Below are positions 38,695-47,327 of a stretch of DNA of 64,000 bases, piece by piece (position 1 is the stretch's first letter; the number at the start of each line of letters is the position of its first letter). The stretch covers positions 682,001 through 746,000 of the forward strand of contig NZ_JOOE01000002.1 of the NCBI RefSeq assembly GCF_000712135.1, written 5' to 3'. The stretch is from Sphingomonas sp. UNC305MFCol5.2 (lineage in GTDB: Bacteria; Pseudomonadota; Alphaproteobacteria; Sphingomonadales; Sphingomonadaceae). Both the position numbers and the translations under genes were made by a program. The notes below the pieces were generated by a model. That model had not been told where the DNA came from, searched no databases, and saw only the letters and a list, made by a program, of their open reading frames with translations.

Positions 38695-39534
38695 CTATTG
38701 CGCCGGTGCGCGCTCGGCTTCACCCTTGAGGTACATCTGGATCGCGTCGATCTCGGGATCGGTGAGCACGAAAAAGCTCTCGCGCGCGACCTTGCTCATC
38801 ACGCCATGGTCGGCTTTGGTGCCGACGCCGGTGCGCAGCAGCTTCTTGAGCTTCGCCGGATCATAGGCGGCGACCATCGGCGCGAGCGCGGGAACCCTGG
38901 TGCTGCCGTCTTCCATCGTGCCGTCCTGATGAAGCTTGTGACACGCCGTGCAGGCGAAATCGACGACGTAGCGGCCCATGTCGGCGGGGCGTGCCGGCTC
39001 CGAGACCTTGGCCGAAGTCGCCATTGCCGGAAGCTTGCCGGCTAGGATCAGCGCGCGGCCGATCGGGCCGTAGGACATCGTCGCCATCGAGTCCTTCGGG
39101 CCCGGCTTGAGCGTGCGAATCCAGGCGACGATACGGCCGACGTCCTGATCCGAAAGATGCCCGAGCGCGTGGGTCGGCATGATGAACAGCGACGAGCCGT
39201 CCTTGTGGACGCCCTGCCGGATCGCGCGGACGAGCTCGGCATCGCTCATCGTCGCGGCGGCCTTCGCCAGCGACGGCGGCGCGATGCGGCCGAGCATCGG
39301 ATCCTCGAACAGCACCCCGCCTTCGCCATTGGCGTGGTGACAATCGCGACAGCTGGCGAGGCGCGCCATGCGCGCGCCTTCGGCGATCGAAGCGGGATCG
39401 GTGGGGACCGCGACTTCAGCCAGGGGCACTGCATGCCCCTTGCGGATCACCCATTCGGATCCCGCATAGACGACGACCAGCACGAGCAGGACAAGGCCGG
39501 CGAGCGCCGCCAGGCCGCGGATGATCCAACGCAT
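38695..39534 (-). CDS. Diheme c-type cytochrome, membrane-anchored
   Basis: The 279-residue protein has one N-terminal helix (GLAALAGLVLLVLVVVYAG) and two haem c sites: SCRDCHH near 62 and ACTACHK near 197. The Met ligands are probably in MPTHALG and the later MVAAYDP/VMSKVAR segments. It is a periplasmic electron carrier of the cytochrome c class, perhaps linked to a dehydrogenase not in the window. Confidence 0.9.
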   Translation of the reverse strand: MRWIIRGLAALAGLVLLVLVVVYAGSEWVIRKGHAVPLAEVAVPTDPASIAEGARMARLASCRDCHHANGEGGVLFEDPMLGRIAPPSLAKAAATMSDAELVRAIRQGVHKDGSSLFIMPTHALGHLSDQDVGRIVAWIRTLKPGPKDSMATMSYGPIGRALILAGKLPAMATSAKVSEPARPADMGRYVVDFACTACHKLHQDGTMEDGSTRVPALAPMVAAYDPAKLKKLLRTGVGTKADHGVMSKVARESFFVLTDPEIDAIQMYLKGEAERAPAQ

Positions 39535-39591
39535 AATTCCCCCAAGATCAGATACTTGTTACGCCGACAATGTATGTCGGAAGCCGTCAAG

Positions 39592-40554
39592 TCATGCGAT
39601 CCCGGGTACTTCCTTCGGCGAGACGTAATTCGAATCATGCGTGAATGGAAGCGCGGCGCCACTCCGCAATGCTTCCACGACCGCATTAAAATCCGTCTCG
39701 CAGCGGAAGCCCAAAACTTGCTCTGCTCGCGCGGCGTCATATACGCGCCCGACGGATTTGGGCAGTTCCCAGCCTTTGGCGGCGTATAACGCAGGTGCAT
39801 CGGGGAAATGACGAGCGATTACTGTCGCGGCGTCGCGTTTGAGTTCGTCGCATTCGCTGCGGTTGAACGGTGTCGGTGCCGATATGATGAAACTGCCAAA
39901 GCCAATTTCGGGCGCCCGATCGAGCGCGGCGATGTGTGCTCGGGCGGCATCCTCCACCGTCAACCGGCGGTGAAGCAGCTCATTGGCCTTCATGTTCTCG
40001 CCCGAGAGATCGCGATGCGTGTCGTCGTCCTCGGGAAAGAAGCGGCTGGTGCGCAGCATGACGCAGTTCAACCCGCTTTCGAGCTGCGCGAGGCGGCACA
40101 ATTGCTCGGCGGCGAGCTTGGTGACGCCATAGATGTTGCGCGGTTCGAGCGGGCCGCTGGTCTCGTCCAGCCAGACGGCGTGATCGGCGAGTTCGTTGCG
40201 GATCGCGGTCGAGATCATCAGCGAGGTGGTCGAGGTGAATACGAAGCGGTCGTGACCCGCCTTTGCCGCTGCTTCGAGCAGGTTGAGCGTACCGGTGACG
40301 TTGACATGGATGAACGCCTGCGCCGGATAGCGGGCGATATCGGGCTTGTGGAGCGCTCCGCCGTGGATCACCGCCTCGATGCCATAGTCGGCGAAGACGC
40401 GGTCTATCAACGCGCGATCCGCGACCGAGCCGATTACGTCGGTATCGATGCCCGGCGCCACGTCGAGGCCGATCACCACATCGCCGCGGGCCCGCAGCAT
40501 CGGCGCGAGGAAACGGCCGAGCCAGCCGGAAGAACCTGTGAGGAGGATACGCAT
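39592..40554 (-). CDS. NAD(P)-dependent epimerase/dehydratase (extended SDR)
   Basis: The 320-residue protein has the dinucleotide motif LLTGSSGWLGRFLAP at the N-terminus, HGGALHKPDIARYP, FVFTSTTSLM and the catalytic YGVTK. It has the length and order of extended SDR sugar-nucleotide enzymes. The substrate is unknown. It stands alone, divergent from the GNAT gene. Confidence 0.88.
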   Translation of the reverse strand: MRILLTGSSGWLGRFLAPMLRARGDVVIGLDVAPGIDTDVIGSVADRALIDRVFADYGIEAVIHGGALHKPDIARYPAQAFIHVNVTGTLNLLEAAAKAGHDRFVFTSTTSLMISTAIRNELADHAVWLDETSGPLEPRNIYGVTKLAAEQLCRLAQLESGLNCVMLRTSRFFPEDDDTHRDLSGENMKANELLHRRLTVEDAARAHIAALDRAPEIGFGSFIISAPTPFNRSECDELKRDAATVIARHFPDAPALYAAKGWELPKSVGRVYDAARAEQVLGFRCETDFNAVVEALRSGAALPFTHDSNYVSPKEVPGIA

Positions 40555-40779
40555 AAGGGCGCGATAGCCGACGTCGCGGCGGCGTGAAATATGCCAGCGG
40601 CTTTACAAACCGCGCACGACACAGCAAACCGCCGCCAGCCTCACAGGAGATCGCCTTTGCTCACCCCCGCCGCCTCCGACCGCTTGCGCGGCCGAGCGTC
40701 GACGTTGGGCACGATGCGGCGCTGACGCAAGAGCGAATGCCGGCCCTTTGCCGGCTTCCCGCATCTACAGAGGCTCCAG

Positions 40780-41247
40780 ATGATCATCGAAACCAATGCG
40801 GCGGACTATGCCGCGCTTCTGAACGAGCGTGCGCCGCGCGGGCTGGCACTCGCCGACACCCTTATAGCGCCGCCCGAAATCCTCCAGATGCTCGCCGGGC
40901 TGGCGGAGCGTATCGGCGCCGATTTCGCGCCGGCCTCCTGGCTCATCGTCGAGGAGGGCGAGGTCGTCGGGCTGTGCTCGATCACGCGCCCGCCTGAAGG
41001 GGGCAGCATCGACATCGGCTATGGCATCGCCCCTAGCCGCCAGCACCGCGGGATCGCGACGCGGGCGATCGGCGCCGTGGTCGCATGGGCGCGCGCGGCA
41101 CCGCATGTCATGGCGATCACCGCCGAGACAGCGATCGACAATCTGGCGTCGCAACAGGTGCTTGCACGCAACGGCTTCGTCCGGAACGGCGAGCGCTTCG
41201 ACGCCGAGGACGGCCAGCTGATCTGCTGGTGCTGCGTCGTGAAGTGA
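40780..41247 (+). CDS. GNAT-family N-acetyltransferase
   Basis: The 155-residue protein has SWLIVEEGEVVGLCSITRP and the acetyl-CoA loop IAPSRQHRGIATRAIGAVV, then ETAIDNLASQQVLARNGF, a RimJ/RimL-like pattern. Substrate unknown. A terminator separates it from the convergent ferritin-like gene. Confidence 0.88.
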   Translation: MIIETNAADYAALLNERAPRGLALADTLIAPPEILQMLAGLAERIGADFAPASWLIVEEGEVVGLCSITRPPEGGSIDIGYGIAPSRQHRGIATRAIGAVVAWARAAPHVMAITAETAIDNLASQQVLARNGFVRNGERFDAEDGQLICWCCVVK

Positions 41248-41252
41248 GGGGT

Positions 41253-41276
41253 CGGGGCGGGCTTCGGTCCGCCCCG
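41253..41276. terminator. Bidirectional hairpin between convergent genes
   Basis: CGGGGCGG (41253-41260) pairs with CCGCCCCG (41269-41276) around a GCTTCGGT loop, between the GNAT gene and the ferritin-like gene. There is no clear T-tract on either strand. Confidence 0.5.
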
Positions 41277-41278
41277 TA

Positions 41279-41962
41279 CTACAGTCCCGCGGGAAGCGGC
41301 GTCGCCAGCCGCTGCGCTGGGTCTTGTGCATCGGCCCAGTCAGTGCGACGCGCCACGAACGGATTGAGGAACAAGACCGGCAGCTTGAGGAACAGCAGCT
41401 CAGAGTGGATGAAGGTGTCGATCGCGCGCTCCCACCATTTCGGATCGCGCTTGCCGTTCGCCTTGAGCCAGCCGTCATAGGGCGCCCAATGACTGGGCTC
41501 GTCCTTCTCGATGATCCTGAAGATCTTCATCAGCACCTTGTCGCCGGTCACCAGCGGATGGCGCAGCAGGATGTCGACCTGTTTGTAGCCGCGCTGCTCG
41601 GTCAGCGAGATCACCCGGCATAGCTTCTCGAACTCGTCGTCGCTGGCGATGATCGCATCGGTGTCGAGATCGTCGATCGTGCGGCGGAACATGATCTCGA
41701 CGAAGCGGTCGATATGGCCGCAGGTGCGATCGACCCTGAGCGGCATCTTGCCCTGGAGTTCGAACCAGCGCTTGAACATGAGATAGTGCTTGCGCTCGTC
41801 GGCGCGGTGCTTCTCGATCGCGGCGATCAGCGCAAAATCGTCCGGCGAGCGCGCGCGTACCGCCTCGAGCACCCGATCGATGCTCGTGTAGCCGCGATGC
41901 TCGTTGTAGATGTAGATCGAGCCCAGAAGGTCGAGATAGCGGCGGCGGAACCAGCCCATCAT
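41279..41962 (-). CDS. Ferritin-like domain protein
   Basis: The 227-residue protein looks like a four-helix ferritin-like bundle, with iron-binding candidates in AIEKHRADERKHYLMFKRW (E..H) near 50-65, ISLTEQRGYKQVD near 120 and EKDEPSHWAPYDGWL near 150. It lacks haem or encapsulin features. This family is common in sphingomonads; its role is unknown. Confidence 0.75.
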   Translation of the reverse strand: MMGWFRRRYLDLLGSIYIYNEHRGYTSIDRVLEAVRARSPDDFALIAAIEKHRADERKHYLMFKRWFELQGKMPLRVDRTCGHIDRFVEIMFRRTIDDLDTDAIIASDDEFEKLCRVISLTEQRGYKQVDILLRHPLVTGDKVLMKIFRIIEKDEPSHWAPYDGWLKANGKRDPKWWERAIDTFIHSELLFLKLPVLFLNPFVARRTDWADAQDPAQRLATPLPAGL

Positions 41963-42140
41963 CGGCCGAGGCTACGCCTCGCCCCGGACAGCGTCAACGC
42001 AGGCCGATCGGGCGCGAGGGGAGTGGTCAGCTTCGTCACAGACATTGGTGCACACGACAAAGCCATCGGTTCAACAGCTTTGCGGCCGACCGGCGCCTCA
42101 CGCGATCCGCATTCCCTGCAGAGACGGCCCGGCGCCTCTT

Positions 42141-42788
42141 TCAGGCCACCAACGCCGCATCATAGGCCGCCGTCGTCTTCGCCGCGACTTCCTCCTCGCT
42201 CACGCCCGGCGCGAGCTCGATCAGCCGGAACGGGCTGTCGTGATCGGCGCGCTGGAACACGGCCAGATCGGTGATGATCATATCGACCACGTTCCTGCCG
42301 GTGAGCGGCAAGGTGCAGGTCGGGATGAACTTGGGGTCGCCGGCCTTGGAGTTATGCTCCATCACCACGATGATCTTCTTGACCCCCGCGACGAGGTCCA
42401 TCGCGCCGCCCATGCCCTTGATCATTTTGCCGGGGATCATCCAGTTGGCGATGTCGCCCTTCTCGCTGACCTCCATCGCGCCGAGCACGGTCAGGTCGAT
42501 ATGCCCGCCGCGGATCATCGCGAAGCTGTCCGACGACGAGAAATAGACCGAGCTGGGCAGCTCCGAGATGGTCTGCTTGCCCGCGTTGATCAAGTCCGGA
42601 TCCTCCTCGCCCTCATAAGGAAACGGCCCGATGCCGAGCATGCCGTTCTCCGACTGGAGCGTGACCTCGACGCCCTCGGGGATATGATTGGCGACTAGGG
42701 TCGGGATGCCGATGCCGAGATTGACGTAGAAGCCGTCCTTCAGCTCCTTCGCCGCGCGCGCGGCCATTTCGTCACGGGTCCAGGGCAT
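42141..42788 (-). CDS. scoB: 3-oxoacid CoA-transferase subunit B
   Basis: The 215-residue subunit has [18 protein letters not shown], the catalytic Glu47 in [14 protein letters not shown], and [16 protein letters not shown] near 130. With ScoA it transfers CoA between succinate and a 3-oxoacid. Its start shares a base with the DUF5076 stop (TGATG), so it is coupled. The genes between the two subunits are unusual. Confidence 0.93.
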   Translation of the reverse strand: MPWTRDEMAARAAKELKDGFYVNLGIGIPTLVANHIPEGVEVTLQSENGMLGIGPFPYEGEEDPDLINAGKQTISELPSSVYFSSSDSFAMIRGGHIDLTVLGAMEVSEKGDIANWMIPGKMIKGMGGAMDLVAGVKKIIVVMEHNSKAGDPKFIPTCTLPLTGRNVVDMIITDLAVFQRADHDSPFRLIELAPGVSEEEVAAKTTAAYDAALVA

Positions 42789-43102
42789 CAATGCACTTCC
42801 TTGCCAAGATCGGTGGGAGACTGGCGCTCGGCATCGACGCCGAACCAGATACGGGCGAGCGCCTCTTCCTCGCTGATGCCGCAGGCATTCGCCCAGGCGC
42901 GCGCCCCGTGGCGGACGCTGTCGACCAGGGCGATGCCGAACACCGCGGGATCGGCGCCGAGCGCGGCGGGATCGATCAGGCAGGTCGCCTGCCCGCCGGG
43001 CCGCGACCACATGCGCAGGAACTCGCGGCTGCCCTGGAGCAGATGCGTTGCGCCCGAGATATCGAGTTCGTTGGCGACTACGCCCTTGCGTCCGAAGCTC
43101 AT
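42788..43102 (-). CDS. DUF5076 protein
   Basis: The 104-residue product starts at ATG 43102, overlapping the phosphatase stop (ATGA). [57 protein letters not shown] and [20 protein letters not shown] match DUF5076, a small soluble family of unknown function. It is coupled on both sides. Confidence 0.82.
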   Translation of the reverse strand: MSFGRKGVVANELDISGATHLLQGSREFLRMWSRPGGQATCLIDPAALGADPAVFGIALVDSVRHGARAWANACGISEEEALARIWFGVDAERQSPTDLGKEVH

Positions 43103-44175
43103 CGCGTTGCTCCTTGTCCCGGATCGGTCCAATGCGCGTCCGGCGGGAAGATATCGGGGACGCCGCCCTTCAGCCCGGTGCCGTAAACCGGATTGGGCAG
43201 CATGAACCAGCCCGCACCCCAGAGCGGCGCGAGCAAGGTGCCGCCGACGCTGTTGCGCCGCGCGAGCACCGGCGCATCCGCCGCGTTGAACAGGTCGCTG
43301 AAGTCGCCTAGCTGGTCGCCGGCCATCGCGACGATGCAGAAGCGCTGCGCGATCTTCTGGCGGCGGGCGTCCTTGCCGCTCGGCTCGCCTTCGCCGCGCA
43401 GCCACAAGGTGTCGAAGAGGTCCGCAGGACCAAGACCGGCGTGATCCAGCGCCGCCTGAGTCTGCGCGGCGGTCGCGATCGAGCGATTGGAGTTGAAGAT
43501 CACCGTGAAGCCTTCGCGGCGCGCGGCGGCGAGCGCTTCCGCCGCGCCGGGCACGGCCTCCACCTTGTCGGCGCCGGTCTGCTCCCAGCGCGTCCAGCGC
43601 GCCGCATCATAGCTGCCGCCGCGGATCGCCTCGTCTCGCTCGTAGCCGAGATTGAGCAACGCAGTTTCGTCGATATCGAGCACCACCGCGAGCGGGCGCT
43701 TGCCGCAGGTTTCGAAGCGCGGATTGTCGAGCGTCGAGCCGGGCGCGAGCACCACCGAGCGGATCTGCGTCTTGTCACGGCGATAGCCGATCTCGACCTT
43801 CAGATAATTCCACAGCGCCTGATAGGCCTGGAGGCTGAGCGCCGCCGCCTCGCCCGAGCCGTAGAGGAACTGCATGCCTGCGGGCGCCGTGCCCGCAACC
43901 GGTCCCGGCCCGGTCGGCGCGCCGCTGGGCGGAGGCAGCGCGGTCAGAGTGGTGACCTGTACCTTGCTGCCATCGGGCGCGGTCAGCACCTGTCCCGGCT
44001 TCGGCGCCTGCTGCCGGGCGCGCCTGCGCTCGCTCCTGTTCGGACTATCCTGCGCCGACTTGTACACGCCCGCGCCGGCTGCAAGCGGCGCCGCGACCAG
44101 CGCCGCCGCGCATCCCGAAAGCCCCAGCCCGGCGGCCCCAAGCGCCGTGCAAATCAGCGCCGGCCGCCCTTTCAT
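43099..44175 (-). CDS. Lipoprotein HAD-type acid phosphatase
   Basis: The 358-residue product has a lipobox (LGLSGC, Cys22), a Pro/Gly-rich linker, and a class IIIB acid-phosphatase domain: [17 protein letters not shown] (DxDxT), [19 protein letters not shown] and [11 protein letters not shown]. It is probably an outer-membrane-anchored phosphatase of the periplasm. It overlaps scoA (ATGA) upstream and DUF5076 downstream. Its phosphatase role is clear; its link to ketone-body metabolism is only by position. Confidence 0.9.
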   Translation of the reverse strand: MKGRPALICTALGAAGLGLSGCAAALVAAPLAAGAGVYKSAQDSPNRSERRRARQQAPKPGQVLTAPDGSKVQVTTLTALPPPSGAPTGPGPVAGTAPAGMQFLYGSGEAAALSLQAYQALWNYLKVEIGYRRDKTQIRSVVLAPGSTLDNPRFETCGKRPLAVVLDIDETALLNLGYERDEAIRGGSYDAARWTRWEQTGADKVEAVPGAAEALAAARREGFTVIFNSNRSIATAAQTQAALDHAGLGPADLFDTLWLRGEGEPSGKDARRQKIAQRFCIVAMAGDQLGDFSDLFNAADAPVLARRNSVGGTLLAPLWGAGWFMLPNPVYGTGLKGGVPDIFPPDAHWTDPGQGATR

Positions 44176-44879
44176 GCTGCCTCACGGGTGCGGACGGTGC
44201 GGAACTCGATCTTCTTGTCGTAGGGCGCGCCGACGATCAGCCGCTTCACATAGATGCCCGGCAAATGAATCTGATCGGGATCGAGGCTGCCGACCGGGAC
44301 CACTTCCTCGACCTCGGCGACGCAGATCCGCCCCGCGGTCGCCATCGGCTGGTTGAAGTTGCGCGCGGTCTTGCGGAAGATGAGATTGCCGCTCTCGTCG
44401 GCCTTCCAGCCCTTGATGATCGAGAGGTCGGCCCGGATGCCACGCTCGAGGATATATTCCTCGCCGTCGAAGACCTTCGATTCCTTGCCCTCGGCGACCT
44501 GGGTGCCGACGCCGGTCTTGGTGTAGAAGCCGGGAATCCCCGCTCCGCCCGCGCGGCAGCGCTCGGCGAGCGTGCCCTGGGGACAGAATTCGACTTCGAG
44601 CTCGCCCGCGAGATATTGGCGCTCGAACTCCTTGTTCTCGCCGACATAGGAGGAGATCATCTTCTTCACCTGGCGCGAACGGAGCAGCTTGCCGAGCCCT
44701 TCATTGTCGATGCCGGCATTGTTCGAGGCGATGGTAAGGTCCTTGACGCCCGCGGCCTGGATCGCATCGATCAGCCGCTCGGGAATGCCGCACAGGCCGA
44801 AACCGCCCGCACACAAGGTCATGCCGTCGAACAGCAACCCGTCAAGCGCTGCGTCGGCGTTCGCATAGAGCTTCTTCAT
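44172..44879 (-). CDS. scoA: 3-oxoacid CoA-transferase subunit A
   Basis: The 235-residue subunit starts [20 protein letters not shown] and has [19 protein letters not shown], the CoA-transferase family 1 glycine loop. [20 protein letters not shown] and [17 protein letters not shown] follow, as in ScoA. It pairs with ScoB, encoded 1.4 kb downstream beyond two intervening overlapping genes. It is the first gene of a four-gene operon. Confidence 0.93.
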   Translation of the reverse strand: MKKLYANADAALDGLLFDGMTLCAGGFGLCGIPERLIDAIQAAGVKDLTIASNNAGIDNEGLGKLLRSRQVKKMISSYVGENKEFERQYLAGELEVEFCPQGTLAERCRAGGAGIPGFYTKTGVGTQVAEGKESKVFDGEEYILERGIRADLSIIKGWKADESGNLIFRKTARNFNQPMATAGRICVAEVEEVVPVGSLDPDQIHLPGIYVKRLIVGAPYDKKIEFRTVRTREAA

Positions 44880-44975
44880 GGTCTGCGATTCTCTCCTGGC
44901 CCGTCGCGGCGATAATCCCGCGCGCAAGGGCGGGTCAAGCAAACCTGAACCAAGTTTCAACTTTCGTTCGAATCT

Positions 44976-45003
44976 TGCGCTGTGGCAAAAGAGTCACAGC
45001 GCA
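44976..45003. promoter_or_regulatory. Inverted repeat in the scoA/barrel-gene gap
   Basis: TGCGCTGTG (44976-44984) and CACAGCGCA (44995-45003) are perfect complements around a 10-base spacer, between the divergent scoA and barrel genes. It may be an operator; no regulator is recognised. Confidence 0.4.
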
Positions 45004-45108
45004 GACTGTAATTGAATTGCCATATTGCACCTGCGAAACGGAAGCCTATCTCGGCGCTCGGATGGCCATCCGACCCTAAAGTACCAAGTCCAAAAGATAG
45101 GAAGAACA

Positions 45109-45621
45109 ATGCGTATTCTCGCAACGACGGCGCTCGCCCTGATGGCGGCGACGGCAACCCCCGCTTTCGCTCAGGACGGCAGCTTCACCGGCCCACGCGC
45201 CGAAGTCGTCGCTGGCTGGGACCATGTCGGTGGCCTCGGCGACGGCCAGTCGGGCTTCGCCTATGGCGGCGCGATCGGTTATGACAAGCAGCTGGGCAAC
45301 GTGGTGATCGGCGCCGACGCCGAGATCACCGGCGCGACCACCGAGGAAACGGGCGTCAGCGCCGGCCGCGACCTCTATGCCGGCGCGCGCCTGGGCGTCG
45401 TCGTCCCCGGCTCGATCCTCGTCTACGGCAAGGGTGGCTACACCAATGCCCGCGTCAGCTTTGCCGGCACCGGCGAGAATTACGATGGCTACCGCCTCGG
45501 CGCCGGTCTCGAGCGCAGCTTCGGCAAGTTCTACGGCAAGGTCGAGTATCGCTATTCGCGCTACGAGAAGGTCGATCTGAACCGCGACCAGGTGGTTGCA
45601 GGAATCGGCTACCGCTTCTGA
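45109..45621 (+). CDS. Small outer-membrane beta-barrel protein (OmpA/porin-like)
   Basis: The 170-residue product starts at ATG 45109 with AGGAAG upstream. A signal peptide (MRILATTALALMAATATPAFA) precedes alternating strands such as GPRAEVVAGWDHVGGL, GFAYGGAIGYDKQLG, YAGARLGVVVPGSILVYGKG and GKVEYRYSRYEKVD. It ends VAGIGYRF with the C-terminal Phe expected of barrels. It fits the eight-stranded opacity/OmpW-like class. Terminated by a strong hairpin. Confidence 0.85.
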   Translation: MRILATTALALMAATATPAFAQDGSFTGPRAEVVAGWDHVGGLGDGQSGFAYGGAIGYDKQLGNVVIGADAEITGATTEETGVSAGRDLYAGARLGVVVPGSILVYGKGGYTNARVSFAGTGENYDGYRLGAGLERSFGKFYGKVEYRYSRYEKVDLNRDQVVAGIGYRF

Positions 45622-45639
45622 TCCAGGGCGGAAACGTCA

Positions 45640-45672
45640 GGGCCGCGCGGCGCCGCCGCGCGGCCCTTTTTT
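45640..45672 (+). terminator. Strong terminator of the barrel gene
   Basis: GGGCCGCGCGGC (45640-45651) pairs with GCCGCGCGGCCC (45655-45666) around GCC... and is followed by TTTTTT. Confidence 0.9.
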
Positions 45673-45827
45673 ATGGGCTTCCCGCGAACGCTTCCGCAGG
45701 ATGTTCGCGCACGGCGCTGCATCACACAGCGCATCAGGAAAATCGCAAGAAGAGAGCTTGCATTCCCGCGCAGCTATGCAATCCTCGCAAATAGAGACTC
45801 GGCAGTCGGCAAAAGGGGAGCTGAACT

Positions 45828-46277
45828 GTGGAAACGACACTCGACGCAACTACATGGATGCAGCTTCTCGGGCTCGGCGCGATGTTGGGAGCGCTTGGCC
45901 AGGCTATTCGCAGCATCGTCGGCCTCAAGAAGCTCAACGATGCCGTCAGCAACAGCACGACCACGATGTCGCAAGCGATCGAGCCGAGCCGGCTCGTGAC
46001 CTCGCTGGTGATCGGCGCGATCGCGGGTTCGCTGGCGAGCGTGAGCTTGATCGACAATATCCATGCAGTCGCGTCGGCGCAGATCGCCGCGATGCTGGGG
46101 GCCGGCTATTCGGGCGCCGATTTCATCGAGGGCTTCATGAGCCGGGCCATGCCCTCGCAGGCCACGCCGGCCGGGCAGGAGGCGGTCGGCGTCGGCACGG
46201 CCGCAGCAGCGCCGCCCGAACCGAACGCAACCTCGGCGCCCGGTATGGGGCCGACCTCCGACGACGCGGTGGGCTGA
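45828..46277 (+). CDS. Holin-like membrane protein beside a lysozyme gene
   Basis: The 149-residue product starts at GTG 45828 with AGGGGAG upstream. It has hydrophobic segments at about 12-30 (LLGLGAMLGALGQAI) and 53-75 (RLVTSLVIGAIAGSLASVSL), a shorter one near 82-95, and an Ala/Pro-rich tail. It precedes a GH25 lysozyme by 3 bases. Short multi-helix membrane proteins next to lysozymes are often holins, but no family is recognised, so this is inference from context. Confidence 0.55.
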   Translation: METTLDATTWMQLLGLGAMLGALGQAIRSIVGLKKLNDAVSNSTTTMSQAIEPSRLVTSLVIGAIAGSLASVSLIDNIHAVASAQIAAMLGAGYSGADFIEGFMSRAMPSQATPAGQEAVGVGTAAAAPPEPNATSAPGMGPTSDDAVG

Positions 46278-46280
46278 GCC

Positions 46281-47246
46281 ATGCCGCAGCATCCGCAAAT
46301 CCTGATCTCGGGTCAGGTCACCACCACCGCCAAGGTCAATCTGCGCCAGGGCGCCGCCACCACCGATGCGCCGGTGCTCCGCAAAGTGCTCGCGGGGACG
46401 CCGCTCAACGTCCGCGCGATCGTCGCGGGGCTCTCGGTCGACGGCAACCCGTTATGGTACAGGACCGACGAGAATGCCTATGTCTGGGCCGGCGGATGCG
46501 GACCGCTCACGCCATTCGCCGCCGGGGCGGCACCAGCCCCGACGCCGGCTCCCACACCCCTGCCCACTCCGGCGCCCGCCCCCGCTCCGGCAGCGGCGCC
46601 ACGCGCACCGATCGCCACTTCGGCCGAGGCGCCGCGGATTCCGGTGGTGATCGACCTCTATAACGGCAATGCGGTCAACAGCTTCGCGCAGGCGCGTGCC
46701 GCCGGCGTGCTCGGGATCATCCACAAGGCGACCACCGGCCAGACGGGCAAGGACAAGGCCTATACCGAGCGTCGCGCCGCCGCCGAAGGCGCCGGCTTGC
46801 TCTGGGGCGCCTATCATTGGGGCACCAACGCGCCGGTGAAGGCGCAGGTCGACAATTTCCTCCTCAAGGCGCAGCCCGGCCCGAACACGTTGGTCGCGCT
46901 CGACTATGAGCTCGACGCCAAGTTCCAGATGAACTTCGATCAGGCGCGCGAGTTCCTCGAGCGGATCCACGAGAAACTGGGGCGCCGGGCGGTGCTCTAC
47001 AGCGGGCATTTGATCAAGGAGAAGCTCGGCGACAATGTCGACCCCTTCTTCGGAGCGCACCGGCTGTGGCTCGCCGAGTACAATCCGACAGCGCATGTCC
47101 AGAAGAGCTGGCCCAGCTATTGGCTGTGGCAATATGCCGAGAAGGCATCGACCGTGCCCGGCATTCCCGGCAATGCGGGCGGCAAGATCGACTATAACCA
47201 CTTCAACGGCAGCGAGGCCGAATTGCGCGCGCAATGGGCGTCGTGA
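46281..47246 (+). CDS. SH3b plus GH25 lysozyme-like protein
   Basis: The 321-residue product has no obvious signal peptide. Residues 10-75 resemble a bacterial SH3 domain (AKVNLRQGAATTDAPVLRKV, GNPLWYRTDENAYVW), followed by a Pro/Ala linker and a GH25 muramidase domain from about 120. The catalytic features are the early VVIDLYNGN Asp and the VALDYELDAKF Asp-Glu pair. It would cleave peptidoglycan. Paired with the holin-like gene, it looks like a lysis module, although no phage genes lie nearby. Confidence 0.82.
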   Translation: MPQHPQILISGQVTTTAKVNLRQGAATTDAPVLRKVLAGTPLNVRAIVAGLSVDGNPLWYRTDENAYVWAGGCGPLTPFAAGAAPAPTPAPTPLPTPAPAPAPAAAPRAPIATSAEAPRIPVVIDLYNGNAVNSFAQARAAGVLGIIHKATTGQTGKDKAYTERRAAAEGAGLLWGAYHWGTNAPVKAQVDNFLLKAQPGPNTLVALDYELDAKFQMNFDQAREFLERIHEKLGRRAVLYSGHLIKEKLGDNVDPFFGAHRLWLAEYNPTAHVQKSWPSYWLWQYAEKASTVPGIPGNAGGKIDYNHFNGSEAELRAQWAS

Positions 47247-47327
47247 GCGGGCGCCATTCCACCGCGGCATAGCCGGCGTACAGGCTGGGGGTTACGCGGG
47301 ACGGGCGAGCCGCGCTAGGAAGCGGGG

